From NCBI GenBank assembly GCA_025786725.1, contig JAHLTZ010000006.1, positions 682,001-746,000 of the forward strand: a stretch of DNA of 64,000 nt, in the 5' to 3' direction. This document shows, in pieces, positions 1 to 11,431 of the stretch. Below the pieces are notes generated by a model, which ran no database searches, was not told where the DNA came from, and saw only the letters and a program-made list of their open reading frames with translations. Numbering within the stretch: the first letter of the stretch is position 1; every line of letters starts with the position of its first letter. Both the position numbers and the translations under genes were made by a program. Source of the DNA: Syncephalis fuscata (taxonomy: Eukaryota; Zoopagomycota; Zoopagomycetes; Zoopagales; Piptocephalidaceae).

Positions 1-169
1 CTCCGTATTTATTTTGTCATTTTGATCAATCAAATCAATGATATTCCACTGTCAATTGCATTCAATAATATTCTAACATTTATCAAACAAAAACATGATT
101 AATTATACTGACTAGATCTTTAATAATACATTTAACAAAATGTATTAACAATTATATTTATATGATCCA

Positions 170-1637
170 TTAGGATCGATAGTCAGCATTAATGCTGACA
201 TAATCATGCGAAAAATCGCATGTCCACATGGTGGCTTCCTCTTGGCCAAGACCAAGATCGACGTGGATTTCGATATCCTCGTTTTTAAGTAGCTGTGCAG
301 CAAAAAATTCATCGACTGGCACTGGCTCACCCTTGCTTAGCACAGCAAGTGGCTGTTCAGGCTGAGCGGTGGCCTTAAACGTAACACTGACTCGTTCTGG
401 TTTAATGGTTGTTTCGCTGCCTGGAGCATAGCCAATGGCACAAAGTACACGTCCCCAGTTAGCATCTTGGCCATAAAGTGCCGTTTTTACTAAAGCACTT
501 GTGCAAATAGTCGAGGCGATTGTCTTTGCTTGGTTAAAATCTTGCGCATTCTATTGATAATAATACCAAGTATCGTATTAGTTGCATTGCTATGATAATT
601 TAATATACACCTGCCTTTACGCTAACGGTAACAAATTTTGTAGCACCTTCACCATCACGGACAACGAGCTGAGCAAGTTCAGCAGAGAACTCGGTCAATT
701 GGTCACGGAATGCAAGGTAGTCGGCGCTATCGGGTGTAATTACTGCTTGTCGATCACCATTACCGGTCCATGCCGCGCCATTGGCCAGTAGAGCAACTGT
801 ATCATTAGTGCTAGTATCGCCATCGATTGTAATTGCGTTAAAGGATCGATCAACAGCATGGCTAAGTGCTTTTTGTAGCGCATCAGCTCTAACTGCAGCA
901 TCAGTACAAACAAAGCTTAGCATGGTCGCCATATTTGGATGAATCATGCCGGCACCTTTGGCCATACCAGCCATACGATACTCTTTTCCAGACGGTAGTT
1001 GATAAACACGACTACGCAACTTAGGAAAAGTATCAGTGGTACAAATACCCCGGGCTGCTGTTAACCAATTTGTATGACTGTCACCAAGGTGATTTTGATA
1101 AACCTCAGGCACACCAGTACGAATGCATTGCATTGGTAATGGCTGACCAATAACACCAGTCGACATGACGAGTGTTGCATCGGTTGACGGTGCGTTTGAC
1201 GATAATAGCTCGTTAACCGATGCTGCCATTGCTGCCGCGTCCTTATCGCCTTGCGTGCCAGTAACCGCGTTGGCACAGCCAGCGTTAATTAAAATGGCGC
1301 GTATGGGCCGGCCACTTGGGTCGGCACGGTGACGAGCCAAAAGGGCACGGTCGAATTGCACGGGTGCAGCGGGAAATGCATTACGCGTAAATACCGCGGC
1401 TCCTGTGCATGGCTGGTCCGCCACCAGTAATGTAAGGTCGAGTCCAGACTTTTTTATACCGCAATGAACTGCGCCTAGTCGATAGCCAAGTGGATACGTA
1501 CCGTCAGTTGGTATAAAACGGTCTTTTGACGCTGATGTTGTGTAGTGTCGGCTATAGGCGGCACGATAGGTGCTTCTTGGCGCCAAACGAGAAACAGCTG
1601 CAGCGGTAGCTTGGAACCAAGACTTAGTCAACAGCAT
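170..1637 (-). CDS. ARG7: Arginine biosynthesis bifunctional protein ArgJ, mitochondrial
   Basis: Ornithine acetyltransferase/N-acetylglutamate synthase of the arginine acetyl cycle, mitochondrial in fungi. The N-terminus ([20 protein letters not shown]) is basic and hydroxylated like a mitochondrial presequence. The family autocleavage region is present around [14 protein letters not shown], with the nucleophile Thr after NMA. The first exon runs from 1637 to about 603. A short intron follows (donor GTGTAT, acceptor near 560-548; exact acceptor uncertain), then a second exon carrying [17 protein letters not shown] and ending [11 protein letters not shown] at stop 172-170. The length is normal for the family. 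The gene stands alone, with an AT-rich 5' flank. Function is confident; only the intron edges are uncertain. Confidence 0.93.
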
Positions 1638-2060
1638 AGTAGAAAAAGGTAACTAACTAGAGTAAAAACGAAAAAAATGATTTGTATTTAATATTGGTCC
1701 TGTTTTCTGGATGTCGCCGTAATTGTATTATAGACGTTTACAATTGAAGCTTATACAAATTTGATGTAAATCTTTATCAAGAGAAGGAAAGATAATATCT
1801 TTTTAGAGATGTAAAAATAATAATCTCAAAAAAAAAGATCAATCACATGGAGAAAGATGAATGATCATTTGGCTTTTAAATTATACTAATAGCTAATAAA
1901 TTGCTCAATAAAAATTAACTGCTGAATGAAAATCATAAATAATTTGCAACAGTTGATCAAATATAGTTAAAGTAAGATAATATGTTTATTACTACAAATT
2001 TGAATAGCTGAATAAACACAACTAAATTCGGTCTTGTTGGTAATATAGTAGCAAGATTGT
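1638..2060. other. Intergenic, AT-rich
   Basis: Spacer between the 5' end of ARG7 and the 3' end of micro-exon paralogue A. It is AT-rich with short A-runs. I see no coding exon, RNA gene or clear repeat. Confidence 0.5.
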
Positions 2061-3133
2061 TTAAAAGTTGAATAGGCTGGAGCATTGGCTGGACTTGGTA
2101 TATAAGTGAACTAACTTCTGTTGCTTGAGAGTTTTGCTTTTTGCCAAATATATACCTAGCTGTATTAAACTAGCATTCGATCAAACTACCAATACTAATG
2201 TCCTGGAAGCGCCGGTTATTCTATTTCTAAAAAATATACAACACATGCCATATAATTAGTGTATAGGCTAGAATTATAAAATCCCACTTACAAACTATTA
2301 TTATGAGTTATTGTACACAGTGTACAAAGTGTAATCAGTGTATTGTTACTAAATATATAATTTTACTTACGACCTATTGATAAAATTGTTAAATCCACAC
2401 GGTTTATGGCATATGATTAGCGTATAAATGATTGATATATAATGTCAGTTACTGCCTAATAATACAAGTTATCAAATGTACACGGTTTATAGCGTATGTT
2501 TAGCGTGTGTGTATGATTAATTATACGTATTTTTACTTACTAACTATTAATATTGAATTGTTGATATACATTACACAACATTCAATTAGCGTACTATTAC
2601 TAAACATATAATGTTACTTACCAACTATTGATATTAATTTGTTAAGTACATGCGATGCACAAAATATGCTAGTGCATTGTTAGATAACATAAAATGCTAC
2701 TTACGTCCTATTGATACAAATTATTAGAAGCACAAAGTAAATGGTGCTGATTTAATACACAATTACTTGTTATACGATTCTATTTACCTTCTATTAGTGT
2801 CAAATTAGTAAGCACATAAATATATTATGCAATCAGCGTGTGTGTTTATTCAAATAAAATAGCACTTACGACCTATCAATAAAAGTTGTTAAAGCACGGT
2901 GCATGTAATATGAAATCAGCGTATTGTTAATTAATATACACTATTACTTACGACCTAATTCATACATCCCATTAAACAAACACAATATATGACATATGAT
3001 CAGTGTATAGCCAGTTAACTCATTTTAGTTGGAACATACCACGACGAACTAAAATTGGCTTAGCATCCACTGTGACCATATTGGCTACAAAAGCAATGGC
3101 TACAATGCAGGCAATGGCGATAGAAAGCTTCAT
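2061..3133 (-). pseudogene. Micro-exon gene A: signal-peptide exon plus nine 3-nt micro-exons (possibly decayed)
   Basis: Paralogue of the large micro-exon gene at 63825-58646. Exon 1 (3133-3040) starts MKLSIAIACIVAIAF, a signal peptide, and ends KPILVRR plus one base at donor GTATGT. Nine 3-nt segments follow, each bounded by a TAG acceptor and a GTAAGT-like donor: 2954-2952 GTC, 2872-2870 GTC, 2790-2788 AAG, 2707-2705 GAC, 2624-2622 TTG, 2543-2541 TTA, 2455-2453 GCA (donor GTAACT), 2373-2371 GTC, 2294-2292 TTT. Introns are about 65-85 nt and strongly diverged, but each keeps an RCTRAT-like branch motif. A terminal exon (about 2226-2156) encodes FQDISIGS, as in gene B, and a last segment ends QCSSLFNF at stop 2063-2061. 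Read in the exon-1 phase, the frame stops on entering the terminal exon, so this is either a pseudogene or a ~40-residue precursor (RRGRQGLVSSL end). Not a recognised family. Confidence 0.6.
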
Positions 3134-6100
3134 GGTGATATAGATTTGTTAAAACAAAAAGTAAAATAAAAAATGCAGATGCTTGCGATGAAGTAGATAG
3201 TAACAGTGGTTTGTGCAGAAAGTAAAATGCAATGATAATACCATTAGTTATTTGCACGCATTTTGTGAACTATTTAAGTCTACGGTTGTGCTGGAATACC
3301 AAAGGTATGTATTTTGTAGAATATACCACTGAAATGCAATGCCAATTAATTAAACAAATTTACGTCATGACTTAAAGCACGCGTATATAGATAGATTAAT
3401 GCATCATAGTATGCGATTTAGTTCTTTGTTTTAACTTTGCACTTACAAGAATACTGCAACAATGGCAATTACCTGGTGCATATTTAATTTGAACATGCAT
3501 GTCAACCTTTGGTTGTATTTTTTGCACAATTCAGCAAAGCCATAACAAAGAACATGCTAGATTTATACGAACAATGATAATGGTGCCTTTATGTCTTTGT
3601 TCTCACTTTTTTGAAAAAACTGCAAAGGCTAATACTTGCTTTTACTTCAAAAAAATGCTACACCACAGCAAATTTATACATCAGAATACTATTTCTGCAT
3701 AGAATGGCAGAATCTTGTGCATAAACCATTGTAGTTTCTTGAAATACAGCAATATACTAATTTAATAATGTAGTTATTGTTATAAAAATGCATAATTACA
3801 CATGTCATTATATGCGTTGTATCATTGTTGACATATCGCGTAACAGAACTTTTGATAGCAATGTTTGTATGTAAGTCACTAGTTTATCAAAAAATTGTTT
3901 AGTCGTTCGCTTATTATGCGATGAACTACATCCATAACTATTAAATATATACTATGCTGTTTACATATAATAGAAAATAACAACTATAATGCTGCAATGC
4001 AATAAAATCATTGCAAACTGCTGCAAAAATACACTGGTTGCAATAATTGCTAGTAAAAACGTCTATTATGAATATATGACAAGTAAATACTTGTTATTTG
4101 TAAACATAAGAACGTTTTATTAATTAAATGATTGCTATTACTTTTTAACGCATATTCATTGAACGTTTACCGTTTGATGACACTGAACGCACTCTTTCTA
4201 TACTGCTGCATATTATCATAGCATTAACTCAATGATTTTGCGTTTAAATTTACAAGCCAACACTCTGTTGGTATTCAAAGTACTAGAAACGGAAATACGT
4301 TATTTTTGCTACAATCATATTATTATGCATAAGATATTACATTTTACAATAATTATATGCGTTAAAAATAACAAATAATGCAATACAATTTATCTATTGC
4401 ATGCTAAATACAGTATTGAATAAAAAAAAACAGAATGCAGAATTGCAAAATATAAACAAATAGTCTATTTGCTAAACTATACTTTATTATTAAAAGCGGC
4501 GATTACTATTAACTGCATGATTATCAACACATATAGGCATTACCGATACTTTTATCGGTGGGTGCCAATAGCTACATGGCAGACATTAGCATGCCGTATA
4601 CCTACACGTCCTACCGGTGTGATGATTACATTTGATGCACACACCATTATGTCAATAAAGCAGACATACACATAAATAACACATCGTTATAAAATGCGTA
4701 ATCAATGATTTATCTGTGCATACCACTGTACTATTGTACACTTCATTATGCCACATAATCTTGGAGTGTCGGCACATATAAATTACGTGTTTTTGAAAAA
4801 TCGTGAGAGTGCTACAAATAGAAATGGCAATATAATCGTGAGAAATGACATTTTCAAACACGTTTTGGTTGCTAGCACTTTCTCATGATTATCAAAAGCA
4901 CGTAATTTATATGTGCCGACGCTCCAAGATTATGTGGTCATAATGAATGATATTACGTATCTCTAGTTATATTATTAATTGAACTACAAATCGGTAAGAA
5001 TTGCCTGATTTATCCAAAAAAGCAGTAATGGTTTTTATTTGCCATTTTGCCATTATAACCGCACACAATACCAATCGAAAGTGTATTAAATATTTAACTA
5101 ACTAATTGCAGTAAACAGTCGCTTGTATGTTGGCAACATTGATTGATGTAGCAATAACTGGCCATTGCTAGTTAGTGTACATACATTACCATCCATTATT
5201 AGCGTTGATCATGTGTCCGTGTTGTCTGGCTAGTACACTAATAGTATAGCTGGCCTATTAAGCTATATTAGTAGCATATGAATAGCATTGAGTATTGATA
5301 CTATTTAATATATAATGGCTATTGGCACGCATTTTGATCACAATCATTGCATGGCACTACTATTATTTTGTGATTATAACAATCGTATTAATCGTTGGTA
5401 TTGTGTGCGCACTAACATATATTTCACGTTGTTGTAATTGCTCAACTGCATGTTTGCTAGTACTGCATCCATATGTGCATATTGCTGACGTATATTGACA
5501 CTGATCGCCATCCATGCCAGTTGAATGTTATCGACAGGTCTGCAACTATAACAAGCAGTGGTTGCTGTTTTTATATCCGCTAACAAACATGATCATTGCT
5601 GTTGCTTTCGTGTATCATTGGATGTATGTATATATGGATGTCAACTGTTTAGTATGATATTTATATTGTAATGTTGATTTCCATCATGGTACTATGCCTA
5701 CCTTGTTTACAAATAATATCAAATACAGCCACTTTCTTATAGCTACTCTAACATCTAGCATATTTAAATTGTAACTTTATTATAAAAGCAATACTAATAG
5801 AATCTTCAGTAGTTTGGTATGTCATTATCACATTATGATTTATTATTTTATTTGGCTGTCTTATTTGTGTTAGTTTATTGCATTACTATTAAATAATTTA
5901 ATGTAATTTGGTAGCTAAATAATTAAATTTGATGCTAACAGCTCAATTGAGCTACACATCTACTTTATTGAACATAGATCCGGGTGATGAATGACACCAG
6001 TCATTAACTACTTATTATTATATATTTACAATTTAGTATGCATATATACTCCATCCACCAATAGCATTACCACGGTATCCCATACTATCATATATTATTT

Positions 6101-6444
6101 TAGCATATATTGGCTACATTATATTTGTTACAAATTTCGAGTATATCTAGTTTGATGAACAAAAATAAAAATAACATTGAATAGAGGGAAGGCTGGACGA
6201 TTATAAAATGATATATAGAATGAAAAATGTATGGTGAGAAGACATATAAAATAATATTAAAGTTATATTGCATATAACGCATTGAGTGGAGTGTGTTAGT
6301 GTATATAATGAATTGGCAATGAAAGACATAAATAAAATAACTAAATGAATCATTGGTGTTGCTGTTTAAATAAATCGTGTACATTTGTGTAATATGTAAT
6401 TATAATCTAGCTATTTAAAAAATAATAAACTTTTAAACAAATAT
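3134..6444. other. Long AT-rich gene-poor stretch
   Basis: The first ~150 bases are the 5' flank of micro-exon gene A; the sequence just upstream of its ATG (ATATCACC) is shared with gene B. The remainder is AT-rich with only short ORFs that look accidental. The one structured element is the inverted repeat at 4744-4945, listed separately. Confidence 0.5.
4744..4945. repeat. Long imperfect inverted repeat (MITE- or hairpin-like)
   Basis: Left arm 4744-4813 and right arm 4874-4945 are near-perfect reverse complements, about 70 bases each with a few mismatches and small indels. They enclose a ~60-base loop. The arms share a long core around ACGTAATTTATATGTGCC and CCAAGATTATGTGG. I see no coding content. 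It could be a MITE-like element or the template of a hairpin RNA; no target-site duplication is obvious. Confidence 0.8.
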
Positions 6445-6831
6445 ATGGACAATAGTAATAAAACCTTTATTATAATATCACGTTATCTTAATAAATACAC
6501 CACACACCTCCTTATTCAAGCCATTATATATAATTATTATTCTCTCTTTACAACCATAGCCACTTTATTTACTCAACCAATGCACTTAATAAATATGCAA
6601 TACCAATACCAATTGACACCTGACTTGATAAAAAATCAAATAAATATATATTTTCCTCCATTTGGAAAACTATGCCAAGTAATAGCATCAACAACAATGT
6701 ATCATACTACTGTTGATACTTGTGCCAATGAAGGCAATCATTGGTATTGTAAATCGCATACAAAAACGATGGCCTACAATGACAAATGCAGTTTAGATAT
6801 ACTTGTTGATCCGGCACCAATGCTTGAATAG
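6445..6831 (+). CDS. Hypothetical small ORF with Cys-containing C-terminus (duplicated downstream)
   Basis: 128-codon ORF of unknown function. The N-terminal half is low-complexity and AT-driven, so the true start or an upstream exon is unclear. The C-terminal part (after about residue 75) has four cysteines, a CANE..HWYCKSH segment, and ends in ILVDPAPMLE. That part recurs at about 13096-13231 in the second copy of the duplication, where the ending DNKCSSDILVDPAPMVE is kept but a 1-base indel breaks the frame. Conservation of the C-terminus suggests it was once coding. Not recognised. Confidence 0.3.
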   Translation: MDNSNKTFIIISRYLNKYTTHLLIQAIIYNYYSLFTTIATLFTQPMHLINMQYQYQLTPDLIKNQINIYFPPFGKLCQVIASTTMYHTTVDTCANEGNHWYCKSHTKTMAYNDKCSLDILVDPAPMLE

Positions 6832-8887
6832 CTATAATAAAAGTGCATTAGTATTGTTTAGTAGTAATAAAATAATTATGTCTAGCTGATTGTTGTTTGT
6901 ATATAAGTTATAAAATACATTTAAGATAATTCTTTTGCTGTTTGGATATTGTCATTATTTGTTATACAATACTATAAATAAATGTAAAAGTTGTTAAAAG
7001 TTGCTAATCATGATGATCAGCTAATATAGAAACTATGCGTCCACCTGGAATACTGGCAATACTACGACTTGGGCGTAAGTAACAGTTGTCAGAAGCACAT
7101 AGCCCTATACTAGCTTCCTATCAAGATGACAATACGGTTTATTAAACGATATGATATGCAGTAATAAACATCACTGGACTACTGGTTCACCCAATTGTAG
7201 CTAGTGTGTAAAGCTAAGTGTATAAACACCACTGCATACTACGATTAAAACGGATATTGCCAAATGCTGCTGCATTATTAAATGGTCACAGCATAACCAT
7301 AGTGGTATATCATCTAGCATACCGCGCTGTTGCATGCGAGCCCGAGGGGTCGTTACATTTTTCCGTGACTGGCGACACGGCGTTTAAATGATATGATACT
7401 AATGAAGTTATACTGTGATTCATTTAACAACACCTACAAGTAAACAGTATAGATATACGTTCGCCTATTACAGGCGTTCACATACCACATCCGGTCTAGT
7501 GTGTTATGGTAGTATTCAGCAAGTTAAATTCTACCCCACACCTCCAGCGCGCGCTCAATGCAAATAGGCACTAGTATATGGCCACCCATTACAGGCGCAC
7601 CGCCTTAACATGAGGTGAAGCACAGCAAAACTACCCAACTTGCTAAATAATGTTGCAGCCACTCCCAATTTCCACATGCATCCGCACTACACTAGTATAC
7701 AACCGCCTATTACAGGCAACTGTATAATACCGATCCAGTATAATATAATAGTCTGCAATATTATATTACACACACAATATAGCCCACAAGCAAAAACACA
7801 GTATCTCACGATCAACCAGCAAGGGGATCATATGCCGCCGGATGTAGCTACTAAACCTGATGGTATACCATTAACAAGCGGTTTATAGCACATTAACAAC
7901 TAGAAACAGAAGAAGGCGAGATAACGAGCAAAAGTAAGCTCAACACAACCTTATAAACTTACTTTAAAATATATCTACCAATTAGAATGGATAATATTGG
8001 TAAATAGTATGTGGCAACTGTTCATTGGCGTATTGCAACTGACTGAAACCTTCTAATGCCAGATACCATCTTATCAGTAAATTGGATTATAATCCCTTCC
8101 TTATTTCCATATTTGCTCACTTTTTGCCTTCCATTTGCCGGTCATTTCCGCGCATAATCAGCATATCTATACTGGCTAGTTGAATCAATTGGCCAATGCA
8201 ACTGAAACATAGCCAAATGCGACCATTCTTAATCAGTTGTACCACTATAATAGCGGTTCTTTCCGATGCTATCAATATTGTCAGGGCTTAGCAGGTATTT
8301 TCACTTTTTCTCAAGTATTCTTGCCATTCGCACACAATTAAATCAGTCGATCCACACAATTTATTACTGTATTAGTTAAATAAAATGACTACTTTTCTTT
8401 AGAAATATGGTCTATAACATAATTCACCGATTGAGTTTCAATGCTACTAAATAGAATAAAATACACGCTGTTCATATTACATTACAAAGTCCGTTAAAGT
8501 TATGAAGTAAAAACAGGAATAAACACGTAACCATATCGACTGCAAAGGCCAACATGAAAACCAGTATGATGTAGCACATGCATGCTTAGCCAAGTGACTA
8601 TATAAAATACCAATATGCACAATAGTTTGCTATACACTTAGGACTGAGCTATAGCATCAGTAAGCAGAACATACTACAAGTATAATGCTATTAATTGTAC
8701 AATAAAGTATTATTGTTTTATTACCATCAATACTGACTGATATTGTAATATTGTGTGTTTTTAAATTTATGAATGTCGCAATAAACAGAATCTTTTGCTT
8801 TACTTTTTGTTACCACTTCATTTTCAACGCTTACTTTTACTTTGAAGCTTTATTCATTGAACATCCGTACTTAACATCGTTATCACC
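6832..8887. other. Spacer upstream of kinase 1, with short palindromic repeats
   Basis: Non-coding by eye, and matched by about 13.23-15.23 kb in the second unit. It contains three related short elements around GCCTATTACAGGC/CCCATTACAGGC at about 7462, 7585 and 7703, two of them preceded by CACTAGTATA. The rest is AT-rich. It probably includes the kinase promoter, but no specific site can be named. Confidence 0.5.
7460..7720. repeat. Three spaced near-palindromes, CGCCTATTACAGGC type
   Basis: The motif CGCCTATTACAGGCG at 7462-7476 has inverted ends (CGCCT/AGGCG). Variants occur at about 7583-7597 and 7703-7716, roughly 120 bases apart. The second duplication unit has degenerate counterparts at about 13983-14000 and 14101-14115. 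Possible protein-binding sites or remnants of a short tandem repeat. Confidence 0.5.
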
Positions 8888-11431
8888 ATGACATCTTTGA
8901 ACTTTGATCAAATATCCATTTCTATTCCTACCTCCTTTGTCTTTACGGGGGGCTCGATCCCACATACTCCGACGGCAGTTCCCGTAGAACTGCCATCAGA
9001 TCTTTTAAGTGATGAAGATCTGATGTATTCAAACATTCCAAGTTGCTGGAATGTTTTATCTGAAGAAGAGCGTACCGGTATAACTGCTTGGGCTGAAGTA
9101 TACGAGGCAGGGTCTAAGAGTAAGTTGAGTTTATGATGAGCATATAGTTGGCTAATGATAGTCGTTAAGCAAACATATTGTTAAAAAGCAAATATTACAC
9201 CATTGGAGCTAGTAATTGCTGGTAACTATTCAGCAGTATGAAATCTATAAAGAAATAAGCTGACATTATATGTGTATTACTAGTGACTATTGTTTAACTG
9301 CAGTTCCTATGCCAGATCGCTGTTTTGAAATCTTAGTGGTAAGTACAGCATATACTTTCATAAACTGTTTTTAATGGTGTATTGATATAGAACAATGGCA
9401 CTGTTAGCTGTACAGTAAGTAAATGACTATTTACCACATTCATTACTAACTAGCAATCTAGAATGTTGGACTGCCAGTATTAATAGGCTAGTTTAGATAG
9501 TAATATCAACAAAGTTGCTAACATTTGGTTTAGTTGATGGAATTGGATTATTTGCTAATGATTCACAAACAATTACTGGAGATTGTACCATTGGAACACC
9601 CAATGGTGAAAGTAAGTAGTAAATATCATTTATTATTATTGCTTCTAATACTGTATAATAGTAACGCTTAATGTTCATGTCATTGAACGTTGCCTACCTA
9701 TGAAAATAGAAGAAGGCGAAGAATACGAAGAGGTAAGTTTATAAGCCTATTTAAATATTACTAATATGCCAATTTTATCAATACCATAGGTGTTGAATAA
9801 ATGGGTGATGATTACAAACGATCAGCCCCTTGGGGAGTAAGTAATTAAATTAGGCAAATCAATCAACTAACTATTCATTTATAACAGGGGCAGTTTTGGC
9901 GAAGTGAAGCTTGGGATAGACCGCAAGACGCGCGAGCGTGTTGCGGTGAAGGTCTCACTGCATTGCCATGACTTTAAGAATTACAAAAGAGAGGTCCGCG
10001 CTTTACACGCGGTTGGAAACCACTCTCTTTTTGTACGGGGTCTACGAGGAGGGATCACCAGCCTGAACACGTACTTGGTGATCCAGTACATGGCAGGCGG
10101 TGATCTCTTTCATTACGTTAATCGCCACCTTCCCCTTCCAGAGATGGAAATAAAATATATCTTCAAGCAACTACTTGAAGGCGCGAAGGTAAGTATTACT
10201 AAAGTTTACTAATCAAAATACTAACATTACAATAGTTTTTGCATGAAAATAATATCGTGCACCGCGGCAAGTATATTTAATTATTTGCTAATACATTTAC
10301 TAATTATCATTATCATTATTATTAACTATCTAATTAGATATTAAGGTAATTTATTAAATTAATATCAAGCATTGTGCTAACTACTAATTAGCTGGATAAC
10401 ATCATGTTATCTGAGGATTGCCCATATCCCAAGGTCAAATATACTGACTTTGGGATGGCTCACTTCATAGAGCCTTCCTCCGAGTGGCCCACTTGCTGTG
10501 GCTCCGTACCATACATGGCGCCTGAAGCGTCATTATGGTCCAATCAACGGCACCAGTTGCTGGAGCGTGCCAAAGCAGTTCCAGGAATGCACCGGCAATT
10601 AACCTCGGCGCCGTTTGACGTCAATGGGTACGGCAAACCCATTGACATGTGGGGCTTGGGGGTCATGCTCTACGTAATGCTACGGGGTAAGTACAAACAA
10701 AAATAAAAACAAAATACTAACTATTCTATATTATAAATAGGTAAATTTCCCTATAGCAATTCAAATGATACACTGGTTTGTCTTGAACGTATATTAGACA
10801 ATCCAGTTGATTTTGAACAAGAGCTAAGCCAATTCAGCCGTGAAGGTAAGTAAAGCATTTATTTATTAACAATAGCTAATATTGCATAGCAATTGACTTA
10901 GTGAAGGGGCTACTTGATGTCGACAGTAGCACGCGCTACACCGCTGAGAGTGCGCTAAACTGTGGCTGGTTTAACAGCGAAGAACAAATAGATACAGATG
11001 TACCACTTGAAGAAGCCTCCACAAGTCAAATAGGTCCAACAACATCAGTAGCATTAATACCAGTAGCATCAACAACACCAGTGGCAACAACGCCTACACC
11101 TGCTCCAACAACACCAGTGGCATCAACACCAGTGGCATCAACAACAACACCAACAACAACGCTTACACCTGCTCCAGCAACAGTAGCTGCACCAGCCACG
11201 CCAACGGTGCCTACAATTAGTACTGCGTCACCAGCATCACCAGTACTAGCAGCTACAACTACATTTACAACTATAGCTACACCAACTGTAAAGAAGCGGT
11301 GGTGGCCGTCGCTTACGTTTAAACGACGATGCCAACCAAAACGCCATTGCTACTCTAAGTACAAGACACAAGGCGTAGCCAAACGGGTGCTTTCCATCCG
11401 AAAGTGCCGTCTCAACAAGAAGGCGCTTTAA
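8888..11431 (+). CDS. FHA-like/Chk2-like serine/threonine protein kinase, copy 1
   Basis: Multi-exon kinase, first exon 8888-9119. Small exons between about 9190 and 9840 cover the region that looks like an FHA domain in copy 2. The kinase domain has the Gly loop (GEGSFGEV, exon 9888-10188), Lys in VAVKV, and the catalytic loop split over three exons: 10236-10266, an 8-nt exon 10338-10345, and one starting 10392. Together these read HRDIKLDN. Then come DFG (TDFGMAH), an APE-type motif (YMAPEA), a ~30-residue insertion before DMWGLG, and exons 10741-10845 and 10890-11431. The intron after 10266 has a GC donor (GCAAGT). The C-tail is Thr/Pro/Ala-rich, then basic. All catalytic residues are present, so it is probably active. 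A 3'-UTR intron seems to follow the stop. The CAMK/Chk2 assignment is inferred from the N-terminal FHA-like part of copy 2. Confidence 0.82.
10338..10345 (+). other. 8-nt micro-exon inside the kinase catalytic loop
   Basis: ATATTAAG lies between a TAG acceptor and a GTAATT donor. With the preceding G it completes the Asp codon of HRD and adds Ile-Lys. The same 8-nt exon is kept in the paralogue (16659-16666, ACATTAAG). Confidence 0.85.
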
